A stretch of 64,000 nt of DNA. It comes from CAZHRK01 sp964534555 (lineage in GTDB: Bacteria; Babelota; Babeliae; Babelales; RVW-14). Both the position numbers and the translations under genes were made by a program. The notes under the pieces are model-generated. The model had not been told where the DNA came from, made no database searches, and saw nothing but the letters and a program-made list of their open reading frames with translations. Below, one piece after another: positions 34,097 through 42,944 of this stretch. The stretch lies in the NCBI GenBank assembly GCA_964534555.1, contig CAZHRK010000004.1, positions 1 to 64,000 of the forward strand, in the 5' to 3' direction. Position 1 is the first letter of the stretch. Each line of letters begins with the position of its first letter.

Positions 34097-36068
34097 GGCA
34101 TGCCAGTTCTGCTAAGCGTGAAACATGTATAACGAGCACAATCATATCATCACCAAAATCAGCATGTCCAGCCAAAATGTTTCCGTACACCGCTTCTGTT
34201 TCGTTGCCTAATGGCATAATAAGCGTTTCTTCATGCGTCAGAAGCTGATCAACGCATAGAATAAAAAGCTGCTCACCATGCTTAATAAGCAGTGCATGGT
34301 ATTCGGCGTGCGGGTCGATCTGCCATTCAGGATTTATAATTTTATGCAAAAAGATTGCAGGTAAAACAGTGCCTTCATAGCTATAAATTGTTTTGCCATG
34401 TACCGTGCTGATGTGGCTTTGTTCGCATAAAAAGACATGCTCAACATAGCCGAGTGGGAGCGCGAACTGTTTTTTATCGCAGGTTACTCTTATGAGCCTG
34501 ACGAGCACAGAGTTGCTTGGAAGCGTTATGGTAAAATTTGTCCCTTGTCCTGCGCTTGTATCTATTTTTATAGTGCCGCGATGTTTTTCTATCAGCTGTT
34601 TGATAACATCCATGCCGATTCCTCGGCCAGATGTCTCTGTTGCAACAGATTTTGTACTAAAGGCGGGCGTAAATATAAATGATAAAAGCTGCTCATGAGT
34701 GACTGTTGCGGCTTGATCTTGGGTTATTATTTTTTTTTCGATTCCTTTTGCGCGTAAAGCATCGAAATCGATCCCTTTCCCATCATCTTTTATCGTCAGG
34801 ATAATCCCGTCATCAGATGCATTAAACGTCAGGGTTATAGAACCGCTTGCGACTTTTCCTGAAGCTTTTCGCTCAGTGGGTGATTCTATGCCATGATCAA
34901 TAGCGTTTTTAATCATGTGCACGAGCATGATTTCTATATCGTGCAGAATATCAGCATCAATAAGGGTTTGGCCTCCAACGATCGAGAGAGAGCATTGTTT
35001 GCCTGTTTGTTTTTCTAACCCTTGTACAAGCTGCTGGAGCTGTGGCTCTAGGCTTTCAGCTTTATTGAGGCGGGTTTTTACTAATGCTTCATGGTATTTA
35101 CGTGCATTATGGTCAAGTGTATGCATGAGCTCTTCAAGCTCATGGTTTTTTTGAGCGTCTGTCTGAGGTGTTGTTTTACGTGCTTTTTTGATAAGCCGAA
35201 TGAGCTTTGCAGATTGCTTAATAAGCTGCTGGATGCTTGTGAATGGAATATTAAGAATTCTATTGGCCAGCGTCTTGTTGTCATCGATTTGTGCTTCATT
35301 AGGATTAAAATTTACCTGAGAATTATTTGTTTGTTTTTGTTCTGCTGGATGAGAGCTGGTATCAAGTTCAGCTTTTTGCGCGGCAGTGCTTTTAATGCTG
35401 TCAGGGCGAATCATTTCACGGCATAGAATAGTTGTTTGATCAAGGCTGATGGTAGGCTGCTTTGGCGCGCCGATTAAGATAATAAGCTCAAGGACTTCAT
35501 TGGTGCTGCTTGATGTTGGGATGCTGCTTATGATGCAGCCATCAGGTGCGATTTGTGCGCTGATTTCATCAATCATTTTTGATGCTACTTCAAGTTGGCA
35601 TTTAAATATGAGCTTATAAATCCCATTACCTTTTTTCACAAGGTCGTGCAAAACGTCTTGTTCATGTTTTTGGAGCAAGCTTTTTTGCTCATCACTCAGC
35701 TCAAGAAGCGTGATAACAGGGCCAATGCCTTGGCAAGGCTCTTGAGCTTGTGGTGCGTGCATGTTTTGTAATTGTTCGTCTGTCAGGGGTGTTTCTGTTG
35801 TTTCTGCCAGCCATAATGACTGTATGCATGAGCTTATGTGCTTGTATGTTGCATATGATCGATCCTGCGCTTGGAGTGATTCTAGCTCATGAATAATTGA
35901 TGCAATAGCAGGCTGTCCAAGCATTGCATAAATGCCTTTAATTGAATGAAGCGTCCGTTTGATACTGCTATCGAGTTGGGCTTCAAGCGCTGGGCTTTGT
36001 TTAACGACTCTTTTTGCTAATTGTTGTTTGCACGATGCCAGTGTGTCAATCAGCTCTTGTCTTTGCAT
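34071..36068 (-). CDS. CheA-like histidine kinase
   Basis: Length 665 residues, soluble. N-terminal HPt domain with the phosphorylated His in TLHSIKG (H41), a long linker, dimerisation helices, and a HATPase with N box HMIKNAIDHGIE, G boxes DDGKGIDFDAL and GRGIGMDVI, and AGQGTNFTITLP. The C-terminal about 130 residues form a CheW-like domain (RLIRVTCDKKQFALPLGYVE). It autophosphorylates on His and passes the phosphate to a receiver. First gene of an overlapping operon with the REC-GGDEF protein and the permease; no chemoreceptor, CheW, CheR or CheB gene is here, so the input is unknown. ATG after AAGGGATAG. Confidence 0.92.
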   Translation of the reverse strand: MQRQELIDTLASCKQQLAKRVVKQSPALEAQLDSSIKRTLHSIKGIYAMLGQPAIASIIHELESLQAQDRSYATYKHISSCIQSLWLAETTETPLTDEQLQNMHAPQAQEPCQGIGPVITLLELSDEQKSLLQKHEQDVLHDLVKKGNGIYKLIFKCQLEVASKMIDEISAQIAPDGCIISSIPTSSSTNEVLELIILIGAPKQPTISLDQTTILCREMIRPDSIKSTAAQKAELDTSSHPAEQKQTNNSQVNFNPNEAQIDDNKTLANRILNIPFTSIQQLIKQSAKLIRLIKKARKTTPQTDAQKNHELEELMHTLDHNARKYHEALVKTRLNKAESLEPQLQQLVQGLEKQTGKQCSLSIVGGQTLIDADILHDIEIMLVHMIKNAIDHGIESPTERKASGKVASGSITLTFNASDDGIILTIKDDGKGIDFDALRAKGIEKKIITQDQAATVTHEQLLSFIFTPAFSTKSVATETSGRGIGMDVIKQLIEKHRGTIKIDTSAGQGTNFTITLPSNSVLVRLIRVTCDKKQFALPLGYVEHVFLCEQSHISTVHGKTIYSYEGTVLPAIFLHKIINPEWQIDPHAEYHALLIKHGEQLFILCVDQLLTHEETLIMPLGNETEAVYGNILAGHADFGDDMIVLVIHVSRLAELACHGETATTS

Positions 36069-36239
36069 TATGCTCTATCCCTTTTAAGAAATTATTTCCC
36101 ACTCCATTTTTTTGGATTATCATCTTGTTCATGGCTCCGTGTGGGTTTTCCCCTATCGTCTTTTACGAAGTGAAGCCTTGCTCAGTGATACTGTGCAGTA
36201 TTGCGTGTAACTATTGTCGGTCGCAATGAAAGAGAAAAT

Positions 36240-36935
36240 ATGGATCTGAGTTATAAGCTTGTTATGCGCCTTTGGGCGCATCTTCGCGTACTTCTTTTTT
36301 TAGTTGTATGCATTCCCGGGTGCGTTAAATATTACGATGTTGCCCCGACTGTTTTCCCTCAGGCAGCAAAAGTTGAGTATGATCGCAACCTTATCACACA
36401 TCACGTGCGTCATAATACCGTGTATGACCAATTCACGACGCTTGCAGTTTTTGACTCATTGTGGTTTTCAGATCTCATGAGAAAAGAATTTGTAGCAGCC
36501 TATGCTGCAAAGCGTGGACTTGGTGCGCATGCTCAAGATGAACTATTGAAAAGAAATTTAGAAGAAAACAGTCACTGGTTTGTTGTGTATGTGCTTGCAG
36601 ATATTAGGCATCGTTCCAACAATACCTTAAGTGAGCCGCATGCGTATTGGACGCTGTCATTAACGCTCGATGATCAGCCACCAATAGCTGCAGACAAGCC
36701 TAAAGAAGTTGAGCTTGATCCAGAGCTAGAGAATTTTTTCCGTCCGTATGCAAACTCATTTAAAATGGCGTACAAAGTTACCTTCCAGCTTAATACCCAG
36801 CAAGCCGAGTGCATTAGAAACAAAAAGTATAAAAAGCTTGTTCTGACGTACAGCTCACCAAGAAATAAAGTTGATATTAATTGGGCTGAAAAACCTCATC
36901 AAAAGGCTGGAAATGATGATTTTTATTGGGTCTGA
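36240..36935 (+). CDS. Predicted outer- or inner-membrane lipoprotein, unknown (231 aa)
   Basis: Not recognised beyond its lipoprotein signal: a hydrophobic stretch (HLRVLLFLVVCIPGC) ends in an IPGC lipobox, so the Cys would be lipidated. I start at ATG 36240, after AAGAG; an earlier in-frame GTG has no ribosome site. The mature part has alpha/beta character with no known motif. Its last codons overlap the start of rpiB, indicating translational coupling, though no functional link is evident. Confidence 0.8.
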   Translation: MDLSYKLVMRLWAHLRVLLFLVVCIPGCVKYYDVAPTVFPQAAKVEYDRNLITHHVRHNTVYDQFTTLAVFDSLWFSDLMRKEFVAAYAAKRGLGAHAQDELLKRNLEENSHWFVVYVLADIRHRSNNTLSEPHAYWTLSLTLDDQPPIAADKPKEVELDPELENFFRPYANSFKMAYKVTFQLNTQQAECIRNKKYKKLVLTYSSPRNKVDINWAEKPHQKAGNDDFYWV

Positions 36936-37341
36936 TCATCGAGGTTTTGCTCTCAAAAAACATTTGATTGAGTCTGTTCAGTCAGTCAAGTGGCATGATA
37001 TTGGTGTAAACTCACCAGAGCGGTTTGATTACCCCGTTATTGCTCAGCTTGGTATCCAGAAGATCAAGTCAGGATCGTGTCAGCAGGGAGTTTTGATTTG
37101 TGGAAGCGGTGTGGGCGTTTCTATAGCAGCAAATCGCGCCCCCGGGATCTATGCTGGGTTATGTTGGAGCGTTGATGTTGCTCGCCAAGCAAAGGCCGAT
37201 GACAATATTAATATACTTGTTCTGCCTGCTGATTTTGTGGGGCAGGATGAAGCTGTTGATATTCTCAATGCTTGGTTAACCACAGCGTTTAAGGGTGGGC
37301 ATTATCAAGATCGTATCGCTATGATAGATGCTCAAAAATAG
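36913..37341 (+). CDS. rpiB: Ribose-5-phosphate isomerase B
   Basis: Interconverts ribose 5-phosphate and ribulose 5-phosphate in the pentose phosphate pathway. Length 142 residues, normal for RpiB/LacAB. Family motifs: IFIGSDHRGFALK at the start, FDYPVIA, the catalytic Cys in VLICGSGVGVSIAANR, and DDNINILVLPADF. Start at the first of two adjacent ATGs, after AAAGG. It overlaps the lipoprotein gene by 23 bp and is followed by a terminator. Confidence 0.93.
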   Translation: MMIFIGSDHRGFALKKHLIESVQSVKWHDIGVNSPERFDYPVIAQLGIQKIKSGSCQQGVLICGSGVGVSIAANRAPGIYAGLCWSVDVARQAKADDNINILVLPADFVGQDEAVDILNAWLTTAFKGGHYQDRIAMIDAQK

Positions 37342-37416
37342 CTCCAGTAAAACGTTAAACCTAAAATATTTTAGGTTTTGGCGCTCAGATTGATTGATTT
37401 GAATCGGTATGTTAGA

Positions 37417-37450
37417 ATGCCGCCCCTCTCCATACGGAGTTGGGCGGCAT
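37417..37450 (+). terminator. rpiB terminator
   Basis: ATGCCGCCC pairs with GGGCGGCAT around a 16-base loop, followed by TTTTTG. Confidence 0.85.
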
Positions 37451-37511
37451 TTTTGTTTCCGTTATTTCTATTTTCTGTGGGCTTGTTTAATTAACTGAGG
37501 GGTATATTTAC

Positions 37512-38867
37512 ATGTTGCCACGCATCATAATTATTGCACTATTTTTCATAGCTTCTGCAGCGCCAGTTTTTTCAGCGTCTAGTAAAACATCAAAGAAAAA
37601 GGCTTCACTAAAAAAAGAGGCGCGCGTTGACTCCTCTTCAGCAAGCAAAAAAGTTAAAAAGGATAAGGATACATCGACTCCACCTCGAGAAATTTGGCAT
37701 CCAGATTCTCTCTATAATGCTGTTGTTACGTGTAATATGAATAGCTTTATCAGGGGGCTTTCTTATTACGTTGGAAGAAATACGATTATTTCTGAGCTCA
37801 AGACAGATTCTGGCGAATTATTAATTAACAAGGTTTCAAAACTTCTTGATACAAGGGCTAAAAAGTCTCTTGCAAGGCAAAGGAAGTTTTATCTCCAGGC
37901 TTTATCCCACCAAAAAGCTACAGCACCACTTGCATCGTATGATGATTTAGAAGCTGCTTTTGCCTCTATTCCTTTAAAAAGAGGTGTTAAGCCGCTTGTT
38001 TATTCTTGCGCAAGGAGGTATGGGGTAGAAAAAACTATTGTTGGTGTTCATGCTCCGTTAATTAGCGCAATTAAGCAGGCAAATCTATCTTCTCTGGCAA
38101 AAGCTCTTTATTTCTATGTTGGTAAGCCGTATGCAGTAGCTGATATCATGATTAATCATGGTATTACTGAGCCTAAAACGCCGATCAATTTTATTGATAC
38201 TGAGGTTAAACAAAAATCTAGAGGAAAAGCTTTTTTAAAACGTCTTGATGCAATCCGTGGTTTGTTCGCACATGAGATCTTACAAGAGCCGCTTGTTGAT
38301 GGAGCGCAAATTGCAACGCTCTTTGCAGGTGTCAGAAGCTTGTTAACACTCGATGTACAAGCAGAGCTCTTTCCAGAAAAAAGAACATCATTGCCACCAA
38401 CAGATAGATTAATCAAATACTCAAAGCTCTCATCTCGTGAAAGAGATTATGCTCTTGCAGAAGTTATGAGATCAGAGGTGCTTAGTGAGTTTATTTTTCT
38501 CTTAAAATCATATGTAGGCACAGGCGTAATTATCTCAGATATACATCTTACACTTTCAGGGACAATTTATAGCCTTTATGATTACGCTTTATCTTTAAAA
38601 AATAATCCTAAAAAATCATCAAACAAAAGAACATTAGAGATTTTTTGCCAAGTGTTAGCGCACCCATGTTTTAAAGAGGCTTTAACAGATGAAGCTTTAC
38701 ACCATGTTTTTAGACCTATTGTTTTGACAGAGGTTGAAAAAATGTTTTTGTGTTTAGATACTTCTGAGGCAGGAGACTATGATGCTGATACAGCAACTCC
38801 TGGGGCTGAATTGCATGATGCATTAACAGCAGAAGATTGGCATTTTGCAGCAGCTGCACTACGTTAA
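37512..38867 (+). CDS. Exported protein with three YVG-type repeats, unknown family (451 aa)
   Basis: Not recognised. ATG after GAGGGG. Signal peptide (PRIIIIALFFIASAAPVFSA), then a Lys/Ser-rich basic linker to about 60. The rest holds three copies of a helical unit of about 110 residues that begins with a GLSYYVG / ALYFYVG / LLKSYVG motif (near residues 83, 198 and 331), continues with hxDI, and ends with an H-x3-xx-PL motif such as HEILQEPL. The next gene encodes two more copies, so the pair are paralogues from duplication of a domain I cannot name. Exported, probably with a surface or host-directed role (inferred). Confidence 0.8.
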   Translation: MLPRIIIIALFFIASAAPVFSASSKTSKKKASLKKEARVDSSSASKKVKKDKDTSTPPREIWHPDSLYNAVVTCNMNSFIRGLSYYVGRNTIISELKTDSGELLINKVSKLLDTRAKKSLARQRKFYLQALSHQKATAPLASYDDLEAAFASIPLKRGVKPLVYSCARRYGVEKTIVGVHAPLISAIKQANLSSLAKALYFYVGKPYAVADIMINHGITEPKTPINFIDTEVKQKSRGKAFLKRLDAIRGLFAHEILQEPLVDGAQIATLFAGVRSLLTLDVQAELFPEKRTSLPPTDRLIKYSKLSSRERDYALAEVMRSEVLSEFIFLLKSYVGTGVIISDIHLTLSGTIYSLYDYALSLKNNPKKSSNKRTLEIFCQVLAHPCFKEALTDEALHHVFRPIVLTEVEKMFLCLDTSEAGDYDADTATPGAELHDALTAEDWHFAAAALR

Positions 38868-38892
38868 GGTTTATATCTGGTTAGGTGTTATT

Positions 38893-39789
38893 ATGATAAA
38901 AGCCGCACGTGTTTTTTTATTTGTATTCTCTTGTTTTTTTACACCAGATCTTATGCCGGCTGCTCATGCGCATGCTTCTGATCATAAAGAATCTGTTATT
39001 TATCCTGCACTAAGAAAGGCTCGTGCAAAAATTTTACACGAGGCTCTGCTTACGTATGTTGGCACAGATAGTATTGTTGCTGATATAAAAGGGACATATA
39101 AAAAAAAGACCTCTGAAAATACCTGGGTAGAGGTTGAGATGACTCCACTGGAGTTTTTAAAAAATGAGATAGAAAAGGCTGTCACGAATGATAAAAAGAC
39201 AGCACGAGTTCGTAGCTATGCCTTACAACGATTACTGCCTGTTTTAGAGCATCCATTATTAAAGGAACCTTTGAAAACTGCTGATGATGTACGTGTTGTA
39301 ATGCTTGCCTACGGTAGGCTTAATCAAGGTCCAGAGTGCCAAGCTATCAAGCTTAATTCTTTTGGTAACTCCGTTATTCATTCAGCGCTTGCTGCAGCAC
39401 GTTTTTCGGCAATTAGAAAAGCCTTATATTATTTTGTAGGAAAGCCTGTAGCTGTTGCTTTTGTAAAAAATGGCAGCGGCGAAACCCCGCTAGAATACCT
39501 TAAAAGAATAACAGCTGAGTCGCTTGATGATCATAAGCATAAATTTGCCGCTGGGGCTGAACTAGTTTTATCACATCCAGAACTTAAAGTGCCGCTGGTA
39601 AGTTTTGATCAGCTTGAAAGAATTCTGCCAGAAAATTTTAGTTGTGCTGGTGGGATAAGGCGTGCGCTGGCAAAAGATGAGCCTAAAGACCCTTTTATTA
39701 AGGGGTGCGATGAGCTGGAGTCATTACTCCCATTTGAGGACATGATGAGTTTGTTTGGTGCGCCGGTGTCTGGTGAAGATTTTCCGTAG
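38893..39789 (+). CDS. Exported protein with two YVG-type repeats, paralogue of the previous gene (298 aa)
   Basis: I start at ATG 38893, which begins a signal peptide (IKAARVFLFVFSCFFTPDLMPAAHA) after TTAGGTG, 25 bp past the preceding stop, so the two genes are probably cotranscribed. Two copies of the same unit are visible: ALLTYVG...VADI...HPLLKEPL (from about 48) and ALYYFVG...HPELKVPL (from about 174). The remaining C-terminus is not recognisable. Confidence 0.8.
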   Translation: MIKAARVFLFVFSCFFTPDLMPAAHAHASDHKESVIYPALRKARAKILHEALLTYVGTDSIVADIKGTYKKKTSENTWVEVEMTPLEFLKNEIEKAVTNDKKTARVRSYALQRLLPVLEHPLLKEPLKTADDVRVVMLAYGRLNQGPECQAIKLNSFGNSVIHSALAAARFSAIRKALYYFVGKPVAVAFVKNGSGETPLEYLKRITAESLDDHKHKFAAGAELVLSHPELKVPLVSFDQLERILPENFSCAGGIRRALAKDEPKDPFIKGCDELESLLPFEDMMSLFGAPVSGEDFP

Positions 39790-39928
39790 TAATTCTAAAT
39801 GCCCACAAAAGTGACGACTAATAGCTAGAACTATGATAAACTGCCGACTTACGCTGCTAAAAATAGCGTAAAAATGATGCTTTCGGGATGGGCCCGAGCA
39901 CAGAATTTTTTTTCATTGAGGCACCGTT

Positions 39929-42805
39929 ATGGACGACAAGCAAACAAAGAATCCATTTCAGCAGACGCTAAACCTCCCACAAACAGATTTTTCTATTCGT
40001 GCAAATGCTCAGACAAAAGAGCCTGAGATTATTGCGCGATGGGAGCGTGAAAAGGTTGCTTCAGAAGCAATGAAAAAAAACAAAGGCCGTAAAAAATTTA
40101 TTCTTCATGATGGGCCGCCGTATGCTAATGGCCATCTTCATATTGGGCACGCGCTTACGTATATCCTGAAAGACGCTGTCTGTAAGTATAAACGTATGTC
40201 TGGCTACCATGCGCCACTTATTCCCGGTTGGGATTGCCATGGTCTGCCTATCGAGCTAAAAGTTACAGCAGAGCTTGGGCTTGAAAAGGGCCTGGGCGGC
40301 GTAGACAGAATTGCGTTTAAAAAGCACTGCCGCGAATACGCTCGTAAGTGGATTGGTATTCAGTCTGGAGAGCTTAAAGAGCTAGGCAAGCTTGCTGACT
40401 ATGAAAACCCATATGTTACAATGAGCCCTGATTATGAGTCTTCTATTGTTCGTGCTCTTGGGCGGTTTGTTGAGCGTGGGCACATTGAACGCAAGCTCAA
40501 GACGGTGCCATGGTGTTTTTCATGCCGCACGGTTTTGGCAACGGCAGAGATCGAATACAAAGATCGAAAAGATCCGTCTGTCTATGTTTTGTTTAGGCTG
40601 CCAGACGAAACAGCTCGCCTAACGTTCCCGTTTTTATTTGAAAAAAATCCTAATCTAGTTATCAGCCTTGCTGTCTGGACAACAACTCCTTGGACGCTGC
40701 CACTTAACCGCGCAGTGGTCCTTAATCCTGACGCGGTGTACAGCGTGCTTCAAGGGCGCACAGAAAATGAGGCATTTATCGTAGCCCAAAACCTTGCAGA
40801 TAAGGTTTGCGCTACTGTTGGCCTTGAAAAAAAAGAGCTTGCCGAGTGCGATGCTGTCGTGCTTGACGGTAAACATGTTATGCATCCGTTTATTGATGGG
40901 CAGCTGACGCCGGTTCTTTTAGATGAGATGGTGCAAGTATCTGATGGAACAGCATGTCTTCATTCTGCTCCTGGCTGTGGCCCTGAAGATTATTTGTTTG
41001 GTGTTAAGCGTGGTCTTGAAATCTTTTCACCACTCTCTGATGATGGCCGTTATACCTTTGGAATCAAGCCAGCAGAACTAGAAGGCACCTTAATTACCGA
41101 TGGCCAAATTTGGGTTCTACGCAAGCTTGTCGAGTGCAACACGCTCTTGTTTAAAAATAATATTAGCCACTCGTATCCACACTGCTGGCGTTGTCGTAAT
41201 GGGCTTATGTTTAGAGCGACTCATCAGTGGTTCTGCAATTTGCAAAAAAATGACTTAATCGAAAAGTCTCTTGCAGAGATTGAAAAAATTGCTTTTGTTC
41301 CAGAGCGAGGCCAGGCGCGCCTGCACTCATTTATCGGCAACAGAACAGAGTGGTGTATTTCTCGTCAGCGCCAGTGGGGCGTTCCGATTCCAGCCGTTAC
41401 CTGTACTCGTTGTGGCTGGTCACATATAACGGCAGTATTTGTAAATGCCGTTGCAGACCATGTCTCAAAAGAAGGTATCGAATTTTGGGATCGTATGGAT
41501 GTTGCTCAGCTCAAAGCACTTGGGCTTCTGGACAACAGCTTTGCGTGTCAATCATGCCCAAATACAAATGAAAAAGAATTTACCTTAGAGCGAGACATTC
41601 TTGATGTCTGGTTTGACTCTGGTGTAAGCAGCTATGCTGTCCTTGCGCAAGATAAAGAAAACCTAGGGGTGCCTGCAGATCTTTACTTTGAAGGATCAGA
41701 TCAGCATAGAGGCTGGTTCCAAAGTTCATTGCTCTGCGGAATGGTGTTGTATGACCATGCTCCAATGAAGGGTATCGCAACTCACGGTTTTGTTGTTGAT
41801 GAGCAAAAGCGTAAGATGTCTAAATCTGTTGGCAACGTAGTCGCACCGGCTGATGTCATGGCAAAATACAGCCGTGATATTTTACGACTCTGGGTAGCAA
41901 CATCAGATTTCCAAGATGATCTTGTAATCTCTGAAAAACTCCTCGGAAACGTATCAGAAATGTATCGCAAGATCAGGAATACATGCCGCTTCTTGATTGC
42001 TAATACATTTGATTTTGATCCAGCTGTTGATGCGGTTCCTCTTGCAGACCTCTGGCCGCTTGACCGTTATGCACTTGATACTTTCAGGCAGCTTAAGCAG
42101 GTGGTGTTTGATGGGTATGATCAGTATAATTTTGCGCAAGCTACCCACGCGATTAATAACTACTGTGCTACCACACTGAGTGCGGTGTACCTTGATATCC
42201 TTAAAGATCGTCTTTATGTCGAGAAACCAACCAGTGTAGCTCGACGATCAGCGCAGACTGTTTTACGTATTATGCTTGATGACCTGACAAAAATGATAGC
42301 GCCAATTCTTTCATTCTTGGCAGAAGAGCTTTCTGATGCGTATCAAAAAGATAAAAAGCATTCAATTCACCTCCAAGACATGCCTGAGCGTGATTATGCG
42401 CCGCTGGTTGATCGTGAAGCGTGGGCTGATCTTGAGCAGCTTCGTGGTGCCGTGCTGAAAGCAATTGAAGTTAAGCGTGAAGCTGGAGTTGTTAAGCATC
42501 CGTACGAAGCCGCAGTTGTGCTTTATATTGATCATGCATCTGACCAAGGCAAACGAATAGCGCAGCTCTTTAAGCAGCTACCGGCAGGTGCCGACGCATC
42601 AAGGCTTTTAAGAGATTGGTTTATTGTTTCAGATGTTGTTTATGCTCCAGATCAACAAGATCTAGTGCAGGGTGATGGGGTAAGCTGGTGTGCGCTCCGT
42701 GTTGATCGCGCATCAGGGGTAAAATGCCCTCGCTGCTGGCAGTGGACTCAAGCGTCACACGAGCAGGGCCTCTGCAGCCGTTGTGTCTCTGTTTTAGCTC
42801 TCTAA
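39929..42805 (+). CDS. ileS: Isoleucyl-tRNA synthetase
   Basis: Charges tRNA-Ile. Length 958 residues, normal for the family. Class I motifs HIGH (71-74, in NGHLHIGHALTYI) and KMSKS (629-633), an editing domain with WTTTPWTLPLNRA, the WDCHGLPIE motif, and a C-terminal zinc finger with C933, C936, C949 and C952. ATG after GAGG. The zinc-binding C-terminus is typical of the bacterial mupirocin-sensitive type. Own terminator follows. Confidence 0.97.
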   Translation: MDDKQTKNPFQQTLNLPQTDFSIRANAQTKEPEIIARWEREKVASEAMKKNKGRKKFILHDGPPYANGHLHIGHALTYILKDAVCKYKRMSGYHAPLIPGWDCHGLPIELKVTAELGLEKGLGGVDRIAFKKHCREYARKWIGIQSGELKELGKLADYENPYVTMSPDYESSIVRALGRFVERGHIERKLKTVPWCFSCRTVLATAEIEYKDRKDPSVYVLFRLPDETARLTFPFLFEKNPNLVISLAVWTTTPWTLPLNRAVVLNPDAVYSVLQGRTENEAFIVAQNLADKVCATVGLEKKELAECDAVVLDGKHVMHPFIDGQLTPVLLDEMVQVSDGTACLHSAPGCGPEDYLFGVKRGLEIFSPLSDDGRYTFGIKPAELEGTLITDGQIWVLRKLVECNTLLFKNNISHSYPHCWRCRNGLMFRATHQWFCNLQKNDLIEKSLAEIEKIAFVPERGQARLHSFIGNRTEWCISRQRQWGVPIPAVTCTRCGWSHITAVFVNAVADHVSKEGIEFWDRMDVAQLKALGLLDNSFACQSCPNTNEKEFTLERDILDVWFDSGVSSYAVLAQDKENLGVPADLYFEGSDQHRGWFQSSLLCGMVLYDHAPMKGIATHGFVVDEQKRKMSKSVGNVVAPADVMAKYSRDILRLWVATSDFQDDLVISEKLLGNVSEMYRKIRNTCRFLIANTFDFDPAVDAVPLADLWPLDRYALDTFRQLKQVVFDGYDQYNFAQATHAINNYCATTLSAVYLDILKDRLYVEKPTSVARRSAQTVLRIMLDDLTKMIAPILSFLAEELSDAYQKDKKHSIHLQDMPERDYAPLVDREAWADLEQLRGAVLKAIEVKREAGVVKHPYEAAVVLYIDHASDQGKRIAQLFKQLPAGADASRLLRDWFIVSDVVYAPDQQDLVQGDGVSWCALRVDRASGVKCPRCWQWTQASHEQGLCSRCVSVLAL

Positions 42806-42813
42806 TAAATACA

Positions 42814-42840
42814 AGAAGCCCGGGTTCTACCCGGGCTTCT
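42814..42840 (+). terminator. ileS terminator
   Basis: An 11-bp perfect stem (AGAAGCCCGGG with CCCGGGCTTCT), five-base loop, then TTCGCTCT. Confidence 0.8.
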
Positions 42841-42944
42841 TTCGCTCTAAATGCTTTTTTGACCTAAACTTATTTAAAAATCTATCATTTCATGGTGGCC
42901 GCATAGTATATTTATTTCAAATAGGAATAAATATTGAGGCCCGT

